From Yersinia mollaretii ATCC 43969 (GTDB taxonomy: Bacteria > Pseudomonadota > Gammaproteobacteria > Enterobacterales > Enterobacteriaceae), in the NCBI RefSeq assembly GCF_013282725.1, contig NZ_CP054043.1:3348001-3412000 (forward strand): a stretch of DNA of 64,000 nt, in the 5' to 3' direction. Each line of letters opens with the position of its first letter. Within the stretch, counting starts at the first letter, position 1. Shown one piece after another: positions 19,285 through 30,052 of this stretch. The translations under genes and the position numbers were made by a program. The notes under the pieces were generated by a model. It saw only the letters and a program-made list of their open reading frames with translations, had not been told where the DNA came from and ran no database searches.

Positions 19285-20205
19285 ATGTTAAAATTTATTC
19301 TACGCCGCTGTCTGGAAGCGATTCCGACACTATTCATTTTGATCACTATCTCATTCTTTATGATGCGTCTCGCCCCCGGCAGTCCATTTACCGGTGAGCG
19401 TAATCTTCCACCCGAAGTGATGGCGAACATTGAGGCAAAATATCACCTCAACGACCCAGTTTATAAACAGTATTTCAATTATTTGGGTCAACTGGCACAA
19501 GGTGATCTTGGGCCTTCATTTAAATATAAAGACTACACAGTGAATGAGTTGGTTTCAGCCTCGTTTCCTGTTTCAGCCAAACTCGGATTTGCTGCATTCT
19601 TGCTTGCCGTAGTATTGGGTGTTAGCGCCGGTGTTATTGCGGCGTTGAACCAAAATACCAAGTGGGACTATACCGTCATGGGGTTTGCCATGACCGGGGT
19701 GGTGATCCCGAGTTTTGTAGTGGCACCCTTATTAGTGTTGGTTTTTGCCATTATATTGAAATGGTTACCGGGTGGGGGATGGAACGGCGGAGCACCGAAA
19801 TTTATTATTTTGCCGATGGTGGCGTTGTCATTGGCTTATATCGCCAGTATCGCGCGTATTACCCGTGGTTCAATGATTGAGGTTCTTCATTCCAACTTTA
19901 TTCGAACTGCGCGAGCAAAAGGTTTACCGCTGCGCACTATTGTTTTACGTCATGCATTAAAACCGGCACTGCTGCCCGTTCTGTCTTATATGGGGCCAGC
20001 ATTTGTCGGCATTATTACCGGTTCGATGGTGATTGAAACTATTTTCGGGTTACCGGGGATAGGTCAGCTGTTCGTTAACGGAGCGTTAAACCGCGATTAC
20101 TCTCTAGTCTTGAGTTTGACCATTTTGGTCGGCGCTTTAACCATTCTATTCAATGCGATTGTTGATGTGTTGTATGCCGTCATCGATCCGAAAATCCGTT
20201 ACTAG
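19285..20205 (+). CDS. oppB: Oligopeptide ABC transporter permease OppB
   Basis: 306-residue inner membrane permease with six membrane segments. It starts MLKFILRRCLEAIPTLFILI. Carries the EAA loop that contacts the ATPases (RTARAKGLPLRTIVLRHALK, about residues 208-227) and the family end FGLPGIGQLFVNGALNRDY. Length is identical to E. coli OppB. It is 85 bp after oppA2 and 18 bp before oppC in one operon. Confidence 0.97.
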   Translation: MLKFILRRCLEAIPTLFILITISFFMMRLAPGSPFTGERNLPPEVMANIEAKYHLNDPVYKQYFNYLGQLAQGDLGPSFKYKDYTVNELVSASFPVSAKLGFAAFLLAVVLGVSAGVIAALNQNTKWDYTVMGFAMTGVVIPSFVVAPLLVLVFAIILKWLPGGGWNGGAPKFIILPMVALSLAYIASIARITRGSMIEVLHSNFIRTARAKGLPLRTIVLRHALKPALLPVLSYMGPAFVGIITGSMVIETIFGLPGIGQLFVNGALNRDYSLVLSLTILVGALTILFNAIVDVLYAVIDPKIRY

Positions 20206-20223
20206 CACTGGAGCACGCCAATT

Positions 20224-21129
20224 ATGTTGAGCAAGAAAAATAGCGAAGCTCTGGAAGTTTTCAGTGAAAAACTGGAAGTTGAAGGGCGTAGCCTTTGGCA
20301 GGATGCCCGCCGCCGCTTTATTCATAACCGTGCGGCGATCACCAGTTTGGTGATCCTAATGTTGATTACTCTGTTTGTTATTCTGGCCCCGATGTTAGCG
20401 CAGTTTAGCTATTCGGATACTGACTGGGGCATGATGTCAGCGGCACCTAATCTTGAGTCTGGGCACTATTTTGGCACCGACTCCTCTGGCCGTGATCTAC
20501 TGGTCCGTGTCGCCATTGGGGGGAGGATATCATTGATGGTGGGGGTGGCTGCGGCGCTGGTTGCGGTGGTTGTCGGCACATTATATGGATCTTTGTCGGG
20601 CTATTTAGGTGGGAAAGTGGACTCACTGATGATGCGCTTACTGGAAATCCTTAACTCATTTCCGTTTATGTTTTTCGTTATTTTGCTGGTGACCTTCTTT
20701 GGCCAGAATATTCTGTTGATATTTGTGGCGATCGGCATGGTCTCTTGGCTGGATATGGCGCGTATTGTTCGTGGGCAGACATTAAGTCTGAAGCGAAAAG
20801 AGTTTATCGAAGCGGCATTGGTGGGGGGTGTTTCCACTCGCCATATCGTCTTGCGTCATATCGTCCCGAACGTATTAGGTGTGGTGGTGGTGTACGCTTC
20901 TTTGCTGGTTCCCAGCATGATTTTGTTCGAATCTTTCCTAAGTTTCCTCGGTTTAGGGACACAAGAGCCGCTCAGTAGTTGGGGCGCATTGCTGAGTGAT
21001 GGTGCCAACTCAATGGAAGTTTCGCCTTGGTTATTGATGTTTCCTGCCGGATTCTTGGTAGTGACATTGTTCTGTTTCAACTTTATCGGCGATGGCTTGC
21101 GTGATGCTCTCGACCCGAAAGATCGCTGA
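20224..21129 (+). CDS. oppC: Oligopeptide ABC transporter permease OppC
   Basis: 301-residue permease, partner of OppB. An N-terminal cytoplasmic stretch (about 1-35) is followed by a membrane helix ([20 protein letters not shown]). The ABC-permease domain carries [16 protein letters not shown] and the EAA loop [23 protein letters not shown] at 20224 lies 18 bp after oppB. oppD follows after 11 bp with GAGGAG as ribosome site. Confidence 0.97.
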   Translation: MLSKKNSEALEVFSEKLEVEGRSLWQDARRRFIHNRAAITSLVILMLITLFVILAPMLAQFSYSDTDWGMMSAAPNLESGHYFGTDSSGRDLLVRVAIGGRISLMVGVAAALVAVVVGTLYGSLSGYLGGKVDSLMMRLLEILNSFPFMFFVILLVTFFGQNILLIFVAIGMVSWLDMARIVRGQTLSLKRKEFIEAALVGGVSTRHIVLRHIVPNVLGVVVVYASLLVPSMILFESFLSFLGLGTQEPLSSWGALLSDGANSMEVSPWLLMFPAGFLVVTLFCFNFIGDGLRDALDPKDR

Positions 21130-21140
21130 GGAGTCACACC

Positions 21141-22184
21141 ATGACGACTATTAATAATCAGTCTGCTGTTCAGCAATCTGCATTGTTGGAACAAAATGCA
21201 CAGTTGGAACAAAACCAAAATGTTCTGTTGGATGTCAAAGATCTTACCGTGACCTTCAGCACGCCGGACGGCGATGTGACCGCAGTCAATGCCCTCAATT
21301 TTGACCTGCGCGCTGGGGAAACATTGGGCATTGTAGGCGAATCAGGTTCTGGAAAATCTCAAACAGCGTTCGCTTTGATGGGGCTGCTCGCCAGCAATGG
21401 CCGGATAGGCGGCTCGGCGAAATTTAATGGCCGGGAGATCCTGAATCTGCCCGAGAAGCAGTTGAACCGTTTGCGGGCCGAAGAGATCTCGATGATTTTC
21501 CAAGACCCAATGACCTCGCTGAACCCTTATATGCGGGTAGGTGAGCAGCTCATGGAAGTGCTGCAACTGCATAAAAAGATGAGTAAAAGCGAAGCGTTCG
21601 AAGAGTCAATCCGCATGCTCGATGCGGTAAAAATGCCGGAAGCGCGTAAACGGATGCGTATGTATCCGCATGAATTCTCTGGCGGTATGCGCCAGCGTGT
21701 CATGATTGCGATGGCGCTGCTGTGCCGGCCGAAGTTATTGATTGCGGATGAACCGACTACGGCACTGGATGTAACGGTTCAGGCTCAAATCATGACTTTG
21801 CTGAATGAACTAAAGCGCGAGTTCAATACCGCGATCATCATGATCACCCATGACTTGGGGGTGGTTGCGGGTATCTGTAATAAAGTTTTGGTGATGTATG
21901 CAGGGCGAACGATGGAATATGGTCAAGCCCGCGATGTGTTTTATCACCCAAGTCACCCTTATTCTATTGGTTTGCTGAATGCGGTTCCTCGCCTTGATGC
22001 CGAGGGCGACTCTCTGATGACTATACCGGGTAATCCGCCGAATTTACTGCGTCTGCCGAAAGGGTGTCCGTTCCAGCCCCGTTGCCAATATGCCATGGAT
22101 CGCTGCGCATCGGCACCGGCATTGGAGAATTTCGGTGAGGGCCGTTTACGCGCCTGCTACAAGCCAGTAGGGGAGTTGGTATGA
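21141..22184 (+). CDS. oppD: Oligopeptide ABC transporter ATPase OppD
   Basis: 347-residue ATP-binding subunit. Walker [13 protein letters not shown]-loop [11 protein letters not shown], signature [12 protein letters not shown], Walker [13 protein letters not shown], His switch MITHDLG. The C-terminal oligopeptide/dipeptide extension has the Cys cluster GCPFQPRC-x5-DRC and a later Cys, as in OppD/DppD proteins. The Gln-rich N-terminus (about 20 residues longer than the core) is lineage-specific. It overlaps oppF by 4 bp (ATGA), which suggests translational coupling. Confidence 0.97.
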   Translation: MTTINNQSAVQQSALLEQNAQLEQNQNVLLDVKDLTVTFSTPDGDVTAVNALNFDLRAGETLGIVGESGSGKSQTAFALMGLLASNGRIGGSAKFNGREILNLPEKQLNRLRAEEISMIFQDPMTSLNPYMRVGEQLMEVLQLHKKMSKSEAFEESIRMLDAVKMPEARKRMRMYPHEFSGGMRQRVMIAMALLCRPKLLIADEPTTALDVTVQAQIMTLLNELKREFNTAIIMITHDLGVVAGICNKVLVMYAGRTMEYGQARDVFYHPSHPYSIGLLNAVPRLDAEGDSLMTIPGNPPNLLRLPKGCPFQPRCQYAMDRCASAPALENFGEGRLRACYKPVGELV

Positions 22185-23182
22185 ATGCCATGACAGAGAA
22201 AAAAGTGTTGTTGGAAGTGGCCGACCTGAAAGTGCATTTTGATATTCAGGATGGTAAACAGTGGTTCTGGCAACCCTCGAAAACATTGAAAGCCGTTGAT
22301 GGCGTGACGTTGCGTCTGTATGAAGGCGAAACCTTGGGTGTAGTAGGTGAGTCAGGTTGCGGTAAATCGACTTTTGCTCGCGCTATTATTGGCTTGGTGA
22401 AAGCCACTGGCGGCAGTGTGGCATGGTTAGGCAAAGATTTGCTTAACATGAATGCGACTGAGTGGCGCGACATTCGCAGTGATATCCAGATGATATTTCA
22501 GGATCCGCTGGCGTCATTGAATCCGCGAATGACGATTGGTGAAATCATTGCTGAGCCGCTGCGAACTTATCACCCCAAAATGCCGCGCCAAGAGATTAAA
22601 GATAAAGTTAAGGCGATGATGCTGAAGGTGGGCTTACTGCCAAACTTAATCAACCGCTACCCCCACGAGTTTTCCGGTGGTCAGTGCCAACGTATTGGTA
22701 TTGCCCGCGCGCTGATTCTTGAGCCGAAGTTGGTGATTTGCGATGAGCCGGTCTCTGCGCTGGATGTCTCCATTCAGGCGCAGGTGGTGAACTTGTTGCA
22801 GCAATTGCAGCGTGAAATGGGGCTGTCACTGATTTTCATTGCCCATGATTTGGCGGTGGTAAAACACATCTCTGACCGAGTTTTAGTGATGTATCTGGGC
22901 CATGCTGTTGAGTTGGGGACTTATGATGAGGTTTATCATAACCCGCAGCACCCTTATACCAAGGCGCTGATGTCGGCGGTGCCCATTCCTGATCCCGATA
23001 AAGAGAGGGCAAAAGTCATTCAGTTGTTGGAGGGGGAGTTGCCTTCGCCGATTAACCCACCATCAGGCTGCGTGTTCCGGACTCGTTGCCCCATTGCTGG
23101 GCCAGAATGTGCGAAAACCCGTCCTTTGTTAGAAGGGAGTTTCCGCCACGCGGTTTCGTGCCTTAAAGTTGATCCACTGTAA
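22181..23182 (+). CDS. oppF: Oligopeptide ABC transporter ATPase OppF
   Basis: 333-residue ATPase, partner of OppD. Walker [13 protein letters not shown]-loop [11 protein letters not shown], signature [12 protein letters not shown], Walker [12 protein letters not shown], His switch [10 protein letters not shown]-terminal oligopeptide extension with [15 protein letters not shown]. The start overlaps the oppD stop; a second ATG three codons on (MTEKK) is possible but the first matches E. coli OppF (MNA). Last gene of the operon. Confidence 0.97.
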   Translation: MNAMTEKKVLLEVADLKVHFDIQDGKQWFWQPSKTLKAVDGVTLRLYEGETLGVVGESGCGKSTFARAIIGLVKATGGSVAWLGKDLLNMNATEWRDIRSDIQMIFQDPLASLNPRMTIGEIIAEPLRTYHPKMPRQEIKDKVKAMMLKVGLLPNLINRYPHEFSGGQCQRIGIARALILEPKLVICDEPVSALDVSIQAQVVNLLQQLQREMGLSLIFIAHDLAVVKHISDRVLVMYLGHAVELGTYDEVYHNPQHPYTKALMSAVPIPDPDKERAKVIQLLEGELPSPINPPSGCVFRTRCPIAGPECAKTRPLLEGSFRHAVSCLKVDPL

Positions 23183-23198
23183 CTTGGTGATTTTCTGC

Positions 23199-23232
23199 GA
23201 CTACGTCTGCATCGTTCACGGCAGGCGTAGTC
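23199..23232 (+). terminator. Hairpin after oppF
   Basis: GACTACGTCTGC (23199-23210) pairs with GCAGGCGTAGTC (23221-23232) with one G-U. It lies 16 bp after the oppF stop. The following sequence is A-rich rather than T-rich, so it may need Rho or act as a 3' stabiliser. Confidence 0.55.
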
Positions 23233-23293
23233 AAGAATATAATACGAAATACTGATCTGTTAGCTAGGGTCCAACGTGTTGTTGACCTTAAAA

Positions 23294-23355
23294 TACATAA
23301 GTTCCTGAGACTTACTCCGTTGTCGCCTTCCTGAAACTCGAATTATTTAGGGTAT
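23294..23355. repeat. ERIC remnant (right half)
   Basis: The stretch from ACATAAGTTCCTGAGACTTA through GTCGCCTTCCTGAAACTCGA to TTATTTAGGGTATG resembles the right half of an ERIC palindrome as known in enterics (AAGCTCCTGGGGATTCACTC and what follows). The matching left half is missing, so this is a decayed element. It is followed by about 240 bp of extremely AT-rich DNA with no gene. Confidence 0.55.
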
Positions 23356-23598
23356 GTCTTTTTTAATTCAGCCATTCAAAAATTGAATTAACATTTAAAG
23401 TCTATAATATAAATATAAATATTAAAGTTAAATAAAATAAATTGGCTGATTGATTTAATGAATTAATTTTATTTCATTAGTCTCATTGACGAATTAAAAT
23501 ATATTAAGTTAATGTGTTATTGTCATTTAATTAAATGACTGTTTAAATTACACTGTAATTAATTTATATACTTTTATGTTCAATTTAAGGGGTAGCAT

Positions 23599-23814
23599 AT
23601 GAAAAAATTACTTTTACTTTCATCATTACTTTTACTTTCATCTTCTGCTTTTGCAATTAATGAACAAGGTGAGTATGGAGAAAAAGACTTTAAAAAACAA
23701 TGTGATAAGATAATCGCGACAGTGGTGAAGTATGTGACTCCAGGGTTGAATATATTCTCAATTTTTAAAGACTTAATCGAGTACGGTAAGTTGAAAGATG
23801 GTTGCGGAAACTAA
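23599..23814 (+). CDS. Small secreted protein, unknown
   Basis: 71-residue protein with a textbook signal peptide (MKKLLLLSSLLLLSSSAFA, cleavage after residue 19). The mature region of about 52 residues has exactly two Cys, one near the start (KKQCDKI) and one at the end (KDGCGN), so a single disulfide is plausible. AAGGGG precedes the ATG by 8 nt. The mature part could form an amphipathic helix (IIATVVKYVTPGLNIFSIFK). The gene sits in very AT-rich DNA behind an ERIC remnant, which suggests recent acquisition. I do not recognise a family. Periplasmic or secreted location is inferred. Confidence 0.65.
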   Translation: MKKLLLLSSLLLLSSSAFAINEQGEYGEKDFKKQCDKIIATVVKYVTPGLNIFSIFKDLIEYGKLKDGCGN

Positions 23815-23986
23815 TAGTAAGTTTCCAGCACATTCTAATAATGGCGTCTAATATCGTATAGAGCTGTACTGTTAAAAATACAGAACACTCCTGTATTTTA
23901 TTTGTATTCTCGCTAAAGATAATTAAGATACATTGCCCCGGGATTGAACTGCGGGGCAATGGTTAACTCTTTATTTTTTGATAACT

Positions 23987-24373
<387 letters not shown>

Positions 24374-24472
24374 TCATTAAAACACTCTCCAGACCGCTTT
24401 TACAATTATTATGCGGCCTGAAGTCAATAACTCAGAGAATCTTCAATAGGACGACCATGAACGACTGTCGCC

Positions 24473-25933
24473 TTATAATAGCGGGCTGAAGAAGTAGAAT
24501 AGCCGCTCAGTGACGCGGTGCCAGAGAGGGCGCTTATTCCACAGCTCGCCATCTAATAACACCGAGCGGGCAATGTAGTCGTCTTGCACTTGGGCTAAAT
24601 CAGCACCAAAACCATCATCGTCAATCACCAGAGTAACTTCAAAGTTCAGCCATAAGCTGCGCATATCCAGATTGACAGTGCCCACCAGACTCAGTTGACC
24701 ATCGACCAGCACACTCTTACTGTGCAGCAGCCCACCTTCAAACTGGTAAATTTTGACCCCGGCTTCCAGTAGTTCCGAAAAGAAAGCTCTGCTTGCCCAA
24801 CGGACCATCATTGAGTCATTTTCCCTCGGCACAATAATACTGACATCAACACCCCGCTGTGCGGCGGTACAGATGGCATGCAGTAAATCATCACTGGGCA
24901 CGAAATAGGGGGTGGTCATGATTAACTGTTCGCGAGCGGCATACACGGCTGTTAATAATGCCTGATGAATCATCTCTTCAGGGAAGCCCGGTCCAGAGGC
25001 GATCACCTGAATCGTGTGGCCGCTCTCCTCTTCGAACGGCATAATGTGGTTATCCGGCGGGGGAGGCAGAATACGTTTACCGGTTTCAATCTCCCAGTCG
25101 CAGGCATAGACGATGCCCATGGTGGTCGCCACTGGCCCCTCCATCCGTGCCATCATGTCAATCCACTGGCCTACTCCGGCATCTTGTTTGAAGAAGCGCG
25201 GGTCAACCATATTCATGCTGCCGGTATAGGCGACATAGTTATCAATCAAGACGATTTTGCGATGTTGGCGTAAATCCATTCGGCGTAAAAAAACGCGGAA
25301 GACATTCACTTTAAGCGCTTCGACCACCTCAATTCCGGCATTGCGCATCATGGCGGGGTATGGGGTGCGGAAGAATTGTTGGCTACCGGCAGAATCTAAC
25401 ATCAGTCTGCAATGGACGCCACGGCGTGCGGCAGACATTAAGGATTCAGCCACCTGATCAACCAAACCGCCGGGTTGCCAGATATAAAACACCATCTCTA
25501 TATTATGGCGGGCTAATTCAATATCTCGTACTAGCGCTTTTAATGTGTCGTCAGTGGTGGTCAATAACTGTAATTGATTACCTTTAACGCCGCTGATGCC
25601 TTGGCGGCGTTCGCACAGTTGAAACAGGGGCGTGGCGACTTCACTATTGGAACTGGCAAAAATGTGTTGGCAATCCTTCAACTCACTCAACCAACGCGCA
25701 GTCGAGGGCCACATGGCTTTTGCCCGCTCGGCGCGGCGCTTGCCAAGATGCAGCTCGCCAAACGAGAGGTAGGCGATGATTCCGACCAACGGCAGAATAT
25801 AGATAACAAGCAGCCATGCCATGGCCGAAGGAACGGCTCTGCGCTTCATCAGAATACGCAACGTTACCCCGGCAATAAGCAACCAATAGCCAAAAACTGA
25901 GAGCCAGCTGATTACGGTATAAAATGTTGTCAT
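24473..25933 (-). CDS. clsA: Cardiolipin synthase A
   Basis: 486-residue membrane enzyme that joins two phosphatidylglycerols to cardiolipin and glycerol. Two N-terminal membrane helices ([40 protein letters not shown]) precede two phospholipase D motifs: [18 protein letters not shown] (about 222) and [18 protein letters not shown] (about 400). I chose the ATG at 25933 ([10 protein letters not shown]), which gives the E. coli start and length; a GTG seven codons upstream is possible. Ends FYFFSPLL as in E. coli. Confidence 0.95.
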   Translation of the reverse strand: MTTFYTVISWLSVFGYWLLIAGVTLRILMKRRAVPSAMAWLLVIYILPLVGIIAYLSFGELHLGKRRAERAKAMWPSTARWLSELKDCQHIFASSNSEVATPLFQLCERRQGISGVKGNQLQLLTTTDDTLKALVRDIELARHNIEMVFYIWQPGGLVDQVAESLMSAARRGVHCRLMLDSAGSQQFFRTPYPAMMRNAGIEVVEALKVNVFRVFLRRMDLRQHRKIVLIDNYVAYTGSMNMVDPRFFKQDAGVGQWIDMMARMEGPVATTMGIVYACDWEIETGKRILPPPPDNHIMPFEEESGHTIQVIASGPGFPEEMIHQALLTAVYAAREQLIMTTPYFVPSDDLLHAICTAAQRGVDVSIIVPRENDSMMVRWASRAFFSELLEAGVKIYQFEGGLLHSKSVLVDGQLSLVGTVNLDMRSLWLNFEVTLVIDDDGFGADLAQVQDDYIARSVLLDGELWNKRPLWHRVTERLFYFFSPLL

Positions 25934-26206
25934 GAGGGCGGAAATCCTGTTCACAAACGGTCACTAAAGAGTGTACGCACAGTATGGCAAAGGCGAAACC
26001 TTTAATCAGAGATATTGTCGGATAAAATCTTTTAACCTAAAGGACTTGCAACGGGTAATTCAATAATTGAGCGGTTATTTTGGGTCTGTCTGGATAAAGA
26101 AAAATAGGGCATTTTCGCGAAATAGAGGATTTAATCCAACAGCGACTTGGCTGAAGAGGTGAAAGGTTTATAATAGCCCAGTTCTCAGCGAGGGAAGAGT
26201 TGTTTC

Positions 26207-26383
26207 ATGAGACGGAGTAAAAATGAGGTGGGCCGTTGGCGTATGCTGCGGCAAAATCAGCGGCGAAGAAGTCGCTGGCTTGAAGGTCAATCACGGCGTT
26301 ATCGTCATATCTATAGCATTAGGCAGCGCAATGAACATCAGCATCGTAGGTCGCTATTGTTCACGGTTGCTTATGAATGGTGA
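26207..26383 (+). CDS. yciY: YciY small basic protein
   Basis: 58-residue, strongly basic protein starting MRRSKNEVGRWRMLRQNQRR, then SRWLEGQSRRYRH and a C-terminal RRSLLF. It is colinear with E. coli YciY, which also lies divergent to clsA. AGGGAAGAG stands about 10 nt before the ATG. Function unknown. More than a quarter of its residues are Arg, so nucleic acid binding is possible (inference). Confidence 0.85.
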   Translation: MRRSKNEVGRWRMLRQNQRRRSRWLEGQSRRYRHIYSIRQRNEHQHRRSLLFTVAYEW

Positions 26384-26400
26384 TTCGCTGAGGTGGTAAT

Positions 26401-26434
26401 AAAAACAGTCTCTTTATGAGGCTGTTTTTGTTTT
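26401..26434 (+). terminator. Terminator after yciY
   Basis: AAAACAGTCTC (26402-26412) pairs with GAGGCTGTTTT (26418-26428) with one G-U, and leads into TTGTTTTAT. It supports yciY as a real transcription unit. Confidence 0.85.
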
Positions 26435-26992
26435 ATCCATGATAAACGTCAGGCACTTAATCCTTTTTTACCCCTGATACTCCCTATGATTTTTTCCATG
26501 GTTCTGTGGTTTTAAGTTTTCTTGTCAATAAATTGTTACCAGCTTTTATTTCAATGAGGATATTTTTCACTTGAAATGCTGAGTTTCATCGCAGAAAAAA
26601 TAGACCTATCCTAAATTATCAAAATGCGATAATTCCTATGTTGCTGTTAATAATAAAAAGTGCAACATAGTAGATTATCAGTTTATTTCACATAAGAATG
26701 ACATAGCGCTACTCTATATATTAGGTCGCTTCGTTCTGATCGTTCAGTTTCAGGGGTGTTACTGTTTGGTTGTTCGAAGCGGCCATTCCCCCCAGTAAAA
26801 TATGTGATTATGAAATAATAAGTTTATTAATCGTCATATTTAACTAATATTTCCTATCTATCAATGGGTTGATTTTTTGGCTCTGCTTTTTTGGCTAGCA
26901 TATTCATCGATTTTAGTGATCAATAATAAAAAATTGATCAATTTTATCAATTGATCAATACTGTTATCCTTATTAATTAAAAGGATTTAATC
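26435..26992. other. Upstream region of the EAL gene
   Basis: About 560 bp of AT-rich DNA. Contains an imperfect inverted repeat GGTCGCTTCG (26724-26733) / CGAAGCGGCC (26775-26784) and, next to the gene, three TGATCAAT repeats. No gene seen. Confidence 0.45.
26917..26959. promoter_or_regulatory. Three TGATCAAT repeats before the EAL gene
   Basis: TGATCAAT occurs at 26917-26924, 26935-26942 and 26952-26959, spaced 18 and 17 bp. The second lies in the 12-bp palindrome AATTGATCAATT. They end 33 bp before the GTG start, a typical place for a repressor or activator cluster. Confidence 0.45.
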
Positions 26993-27694
26993 GTGGGTAG
27001 CAGGCTAAACATTGCAGTTGATTGTGCTTTTATCTGTGAGCCGGTTTACAGGCGGAATGGTCAGTTATTTGCTGTGGAGTTATTGAGTCGGTTTACGACA
27101 ACCTCTTTTAAAGCGCCCATTTATACTGAGCGCTTCCTGCATCAACTTAATGCTCCGATGAAGACGAAATTGTTATGTGACCAATTATTTGCTGTCGCCA
27201 TCCACCAAAGATGGTTTATTGATCATCAAATAATACTCTCGATAAATATAGATTTTGATATGGCACAGGCGGTGCTGGACAACAAGGAGATCATCTCGTT
27301 GTTAGGGTCGATGCCCTTTATCCGGCTGGAGATCATGGAGAGTTTCCCTAATCTCAGTGATGGGCCAAAGAATACGCTATTAAGTAAGTTAGCTGAACGA
27401 TACGCCTTGTGGTTGGACGATTTTGGCAGCGGTAACTCTCACCTCGCAGCAGTGGCCAGTGGCTTCTTTGAGTGTGTCAAAGTGGATAAACATTTTTACT
27501 GGCAATGGGCAGGGAGTGTCACCTTCGAAAATCTTGTCACACGATTGCGCGATCATTGCCAGTGCGTGATTGTGGAGGGCGTCGAGACGCGCCAGCAATT
27601 TACCCAGTTAGCTGATATCGGCGTTGATGCTATGCAAGGTTACCTATTTAACTCATTGCCGCTGAATGACGTTAATCTATTACCGCTAGAGTAA
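26993..27694 (+). CDS. EAL-domain cyclic-di-GMP phosphodiesterase-like protein
   Basis: 233-residue stand-alone EAL domain with no sensor or membrane segment. The signature motif reads AVELLSRF (first Glu kept). The metal and substrate residues appear intact: ILSINIDFD (Asn), IRLEIMES (Glu), LWLDDFGSGNSHL (Asp-Asp), VKVDKHF (Lys), IVEGVET (Glu) and QGYLF (Gln). Activity is therefore plausible. GTG start with AAGGAT 6-7 nt upstream. It lies between yciY and yciI, where E. coli has no such gene. An alternative is a non-catalytic regulator of the YdiV type, but the conserved residues argue for catalysis. Confidence 0.85.
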   Translation: MGSRLNIAVDCAFICEPVYRRNGQLFAVELLSRFTTTSFKAPIYTERFLHQLNAPMKTKLLCDQLFAVAIHQRWFIDHQIILSINIDFDMAQAVLDNKEIISLLGSMPFIRLEIMESFPNLSDGPKNTLLSKLAERYALWLDDFGSGNSHLAAVASGFFECVKVDKHFYWQWAGSVTFENLVTRLRDHCQCVIVEGVETRQQFTQLADIGVDAMQGYLFNSLPLNDVNLLPLE

Positions 27695-27810
27695 ATCCGG
27701 ATTTTTGCTCATGGGACATGAGGTTAGGGGGCTTTTGCTGCGAATATCACAGTTATATCACGCGGTTCGGTGGATGATGTCATCCCTATTACAGCAAAGG
27801 CTTATCGTTC

Positions 27811-28074
27811 ATGTCTCAATATAAATTAGCTAAAACCGTCTTCTTCGGAGATTTGAAAGTCAGCACCGCACTTTATAAGTACGAAATTTATTGTGAGGAG
27901 TCTGAGCTGATCTACCACGCCGCTATTTATGCTGAGCAAGTCATTGCTGCTGGCAAACACACTTATCCTGTCTGGGTAAGAAAAGATCATATGATATTAA
28001 AATCACCCGCACATATGTTGGATAAAGCCGTTGATGCCTGCGAAGAGCATTGGTTGAAGCACTACAAAGTTTAG
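27811..28074 (+). CDS. Conserved-looking hypothetical protein
   Basis: 87-residue soluble protein (MSQYKLAKTVFFGDLKVSTA ... EEHWLKHYKV) with balanced composition and no signal or membrane segment. It lies 116 bp after the EAL gene on the same strand. The codon use and GC are like the neighbours, so it is probably real. I do not recognise the family. Confidence 0.6.
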   Translation: MSQYKLAKTVFFGDLKVSTALYKYEIYCEESELIYHAAIYAEQVIAAGKHTYPVWVRKDHMILKSPAHMLDKAVDACEEHWLKHYKV

Positions 28075-28183
28075 TGAGTTCAATCTGGACTGGCTAAGGC
28101 ATCCATTTCAGATGTAATCATAAAAAGTACGCCTAGGTGCAGGCGTACTGATGAATGCAGCATCAATGATGCGAGCCATGGGG

Positions 28184-28465
28184 TTAATCAAACAATTCGG
28201 ACAGAAAACTTTTCTTCTTGTAGGGCTTAGATTTTGAATAGCCATGATGGTCGCGGTCACGACCATGGTCACGATCGCGGTCTCTGTTATCAGCATAAGG
28301 GGCTGCCGCCGCAGGTGCGGGTGCGCTCTCAACTGATTTTTCAATGATTTTATCGAGTTCCCCGCGATCCAGCCAGACACCCCGACAGTTTGGGCAATAA
28401 TCAATCTCAATGCTTTTACGTTCAGACATCACCAGTTGGGTATCTTTGCATACTGGACACTGCAT
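28184..28465 (-). CDS. Zinc-ribbon (TFIIB-type) protein
   Basis: 93-residue protein. The N-terminus is a zinc ribbon (CPVC at residues 3-6 and CPNC about 20 residues on) followed by the family hallmark RGVWLDRGELDKII. Then come a Pro/Ala linker and a tail of Asp-Arg and His repeats (DNRDRDRDHGRDRDHHG) ending KKSFLSELFD. I start at ATG 28465 (MQCPVC), where GGAG lies 9 nt upstream; longer starts have no ribosome site. Role unknown. Zinc binding is inferred from the four Cys. Confidence 0.82.
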   Translation of the reverse strand: MQCPVCKDTQLVMSERKSIEIDYCPNCRGVWLDRGELDKIIEKSVESAPAPAAAAPYADNRDRDRDHGRDRDHHGYSKSKPYKKKSFLSELFD

Positions 28466-28637
28466 AGTCTTCATCTCCGTATTTAACAAAATGACTCAAC
28501 GTCACGATACAAAAAACCTATATCCGATTAGACACTGATTCTCAGTAATGATGAGTAAAGATGATTAAAGAGATGTAATAGTCAGTTGGAATAGAGACCG
28601 CAAGGGGAGTTCGCGGCCCTTAGAGATGATGATGGGC

Positions 28638-28934
28638 TTAGAATACGCGCTTATAGGGTTTGACGATAACGGATTGATAAACACCAGCGGCGACGTAAGG
28701 ATCTTGCTCGGCCCAGCTTTCAGCCGCCTGTTGTGAAGCAAACTCGGCGATCACAGTAGAGCCGGTAAACCCGGCAGCACCGGGGTCTGCGCTGTCGATG
28801 GCAGGGTTAGGACCGGCGGTTACTAGACGCCCTTGATCCTGTAGCGCTTGTAACCGCGCCAAATGGGCAGGGCGCACGGATAAGCGCTTTTCAAGTGAAT
28901 CAGGGATATCAGTAGCAAAGATTACATACAGCAT
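28638..28934 (-). CDS. yciI: YciI family protein
   Basis: 98-residue cytoplasmic protein with the ferredoxin-like YciI fold: [39 protein letters not shown] (conserved His-Asp type pocket) and [15 protein letters not shown]. Identical length to E. coli YciI. Function unknown. It is divergent from tonB across a 340-bp region. Confidence 0.95.
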   Translation of the reverse strand: MLYVIFATDIPDSLEKRLSVRPAHLARLQALQDQGRLVTAGPNPAIDSADPGAAGFTGSTVIAEFASQQAAESWAEQDPYVAAGVYQSVIVKPYKRVF

Positions 28935-28995
28935 GTTTCACCTTTCAAATTGGTCTGTTCGTCATATATCAAGCATCAAGGATGTTGGCGGCGGA

Positions 28996-29024
28996 CACTC
29001 ACCCCAGTGACTCATTCAGTAAGC
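28996..29024. repeat. Possible ERIC remnant (left half)
   Basis: CACTCACCCCAGTGACTCA followed by TTCAGTAAG resembles the ERIC core end CGCTCACCCCAGTCACTTAC. Only half of the palindrome is recognisable. The rest of the 340-bp yciI-tonB spacer holds the tonB promoter region. Confidence 0.4.
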
Positions 29025-29219
29025 CATAACAACATGTTCATCCGATAAATTCAATCATGGGCGAAACGGGCTATATCGCCGCTGATCAAGTGAGTACAGA
29101 GGTCATTTATAATGAAATAAAATGATCACTGGCGGTAAACAGAAAGTGTTATTTCGTTGCTATCGCTGTTTTAAGCACCATTTAAGGAGGAAGGGGGAGA
29201 TTGTTTGCAGTTGCGTATT

Positions 29220-29238
29220 GAATATGATTGCTATTTGC
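29220..29238. promoter_or_regulatory. Weak Fur-box candidate before tonB
   Basis: GAATATGATTGCTATTTGC agrees with the 19-bp Fur consensus at 11 positions. It lies 38 bp before the tonB ATG, where iron control is expected. The match is modest. Confidence 0.3.
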
Positions 29239-29275
29239 ATTTAAACTTAGCTGTATTAGAGGACACTGAATTATT

Positions 29276-30022
29276 ATGCAGCTAAATAAATTTTTCCGGG
29301 GTCGCCGGCTTACGTGGCCAATCGTATTTTCAGTCGGGTTACATGGCAGCGTAGTCGCGGCGTTACTGTATGTTTCGGTAGAGAAAATGAGAGTCCAGCC
29401 TGAAATAGAGGATGCCCCTATTGCTGTGACGATGGTCAATGTTGCTGACTTTGCCGCACCACAACCCGCGGCGGCAGAACCACAAGCCGAACCTGAACCC
29501 GAACCGATTGAAGAAGCACCGCCTGAACCTGAAGTGCTGCCAGAGCCTGTTCCCGTACCCATCCCTGAACCGGTCAAACCCAAACCTAAGCCTAAGCCGA
29601 AACCGGTGAAAAAAGAGGTCAAAAAGCCGGAAGTGAAGAAAACGGAAGCACCGCCGGATGACAAGCCATTTAAATCCGATGAGCCTGCACTAGTGACGAA
29701 TAATGCCCCGGTAAAATCAGCACCGAAAGCGGCGGCACCGGGGGCATCGACCACGGCAGGGCCAAGAGCATTAAGCAAGGCGAAACCGACCTATCCAGCA
29801 AGGGCGCTGGCGTTGGGCGTCGAAGGGCAGGTGAAAGTACAATATGATATCGACGAAGATGGCCGTGTCACCAATGTGCGAATTCTGGAAGCTACGCCGC
29901 GTAATACCTTTGAGCGTGAAGTAAAGCAAGTGATGCGCAAATGGCGCTTTGAAGCGGTGGCGGCCAAAGATTATGTCACCACCATTGTCTTCAAGATTGG
30001 TGGCACGATGGAAATGGATTAA
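29276..30022 (+). CDS. tonB: TonB energy transducer
   Basis: 248-residue inner-membrane-anchored protein that passes proton-motive energy from ExbBD to outer membrane receptors for siderophores and B12. The N-terminal anchor [20 protein letters not shown] includes the conserved Ser/His face. Then comes a long periplasmic Pro-Glu / Pro-Lys spacer ([25 protein letters not shown]). The C-terminal domain has [20 protein letters not shown] and [10 protein letters not shown], which contact TonB boxes. Start and length match enterobacterial TonB. Confidence 0.96.
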   Translation: MQLNKFFRGRRLTWPIVFSVGLHGSVVAALLYVSVEKMRVQPEIEDAPIAVTMVNVADFAAPQPAAAEPQAEPEPEPIEEAPPEPEVLPEPVPVPIPEPVKPKPKPKPKPVKKEVKKPEVKKTEAPPDDKPFKSDEPALVTNNAPVKSAPKAAAPGASTTAGPRALSKAKPTYPARALALGVEGQVKVQYDIDEDGRVTNVRILEATPRNTFEREVKQVMRKWRFEAVAAKDYVTTIVFKIGGTMEMD

Positions 30023-30052
30023 CCGTCTGTCAGATACTCGGTCATCAAATAG

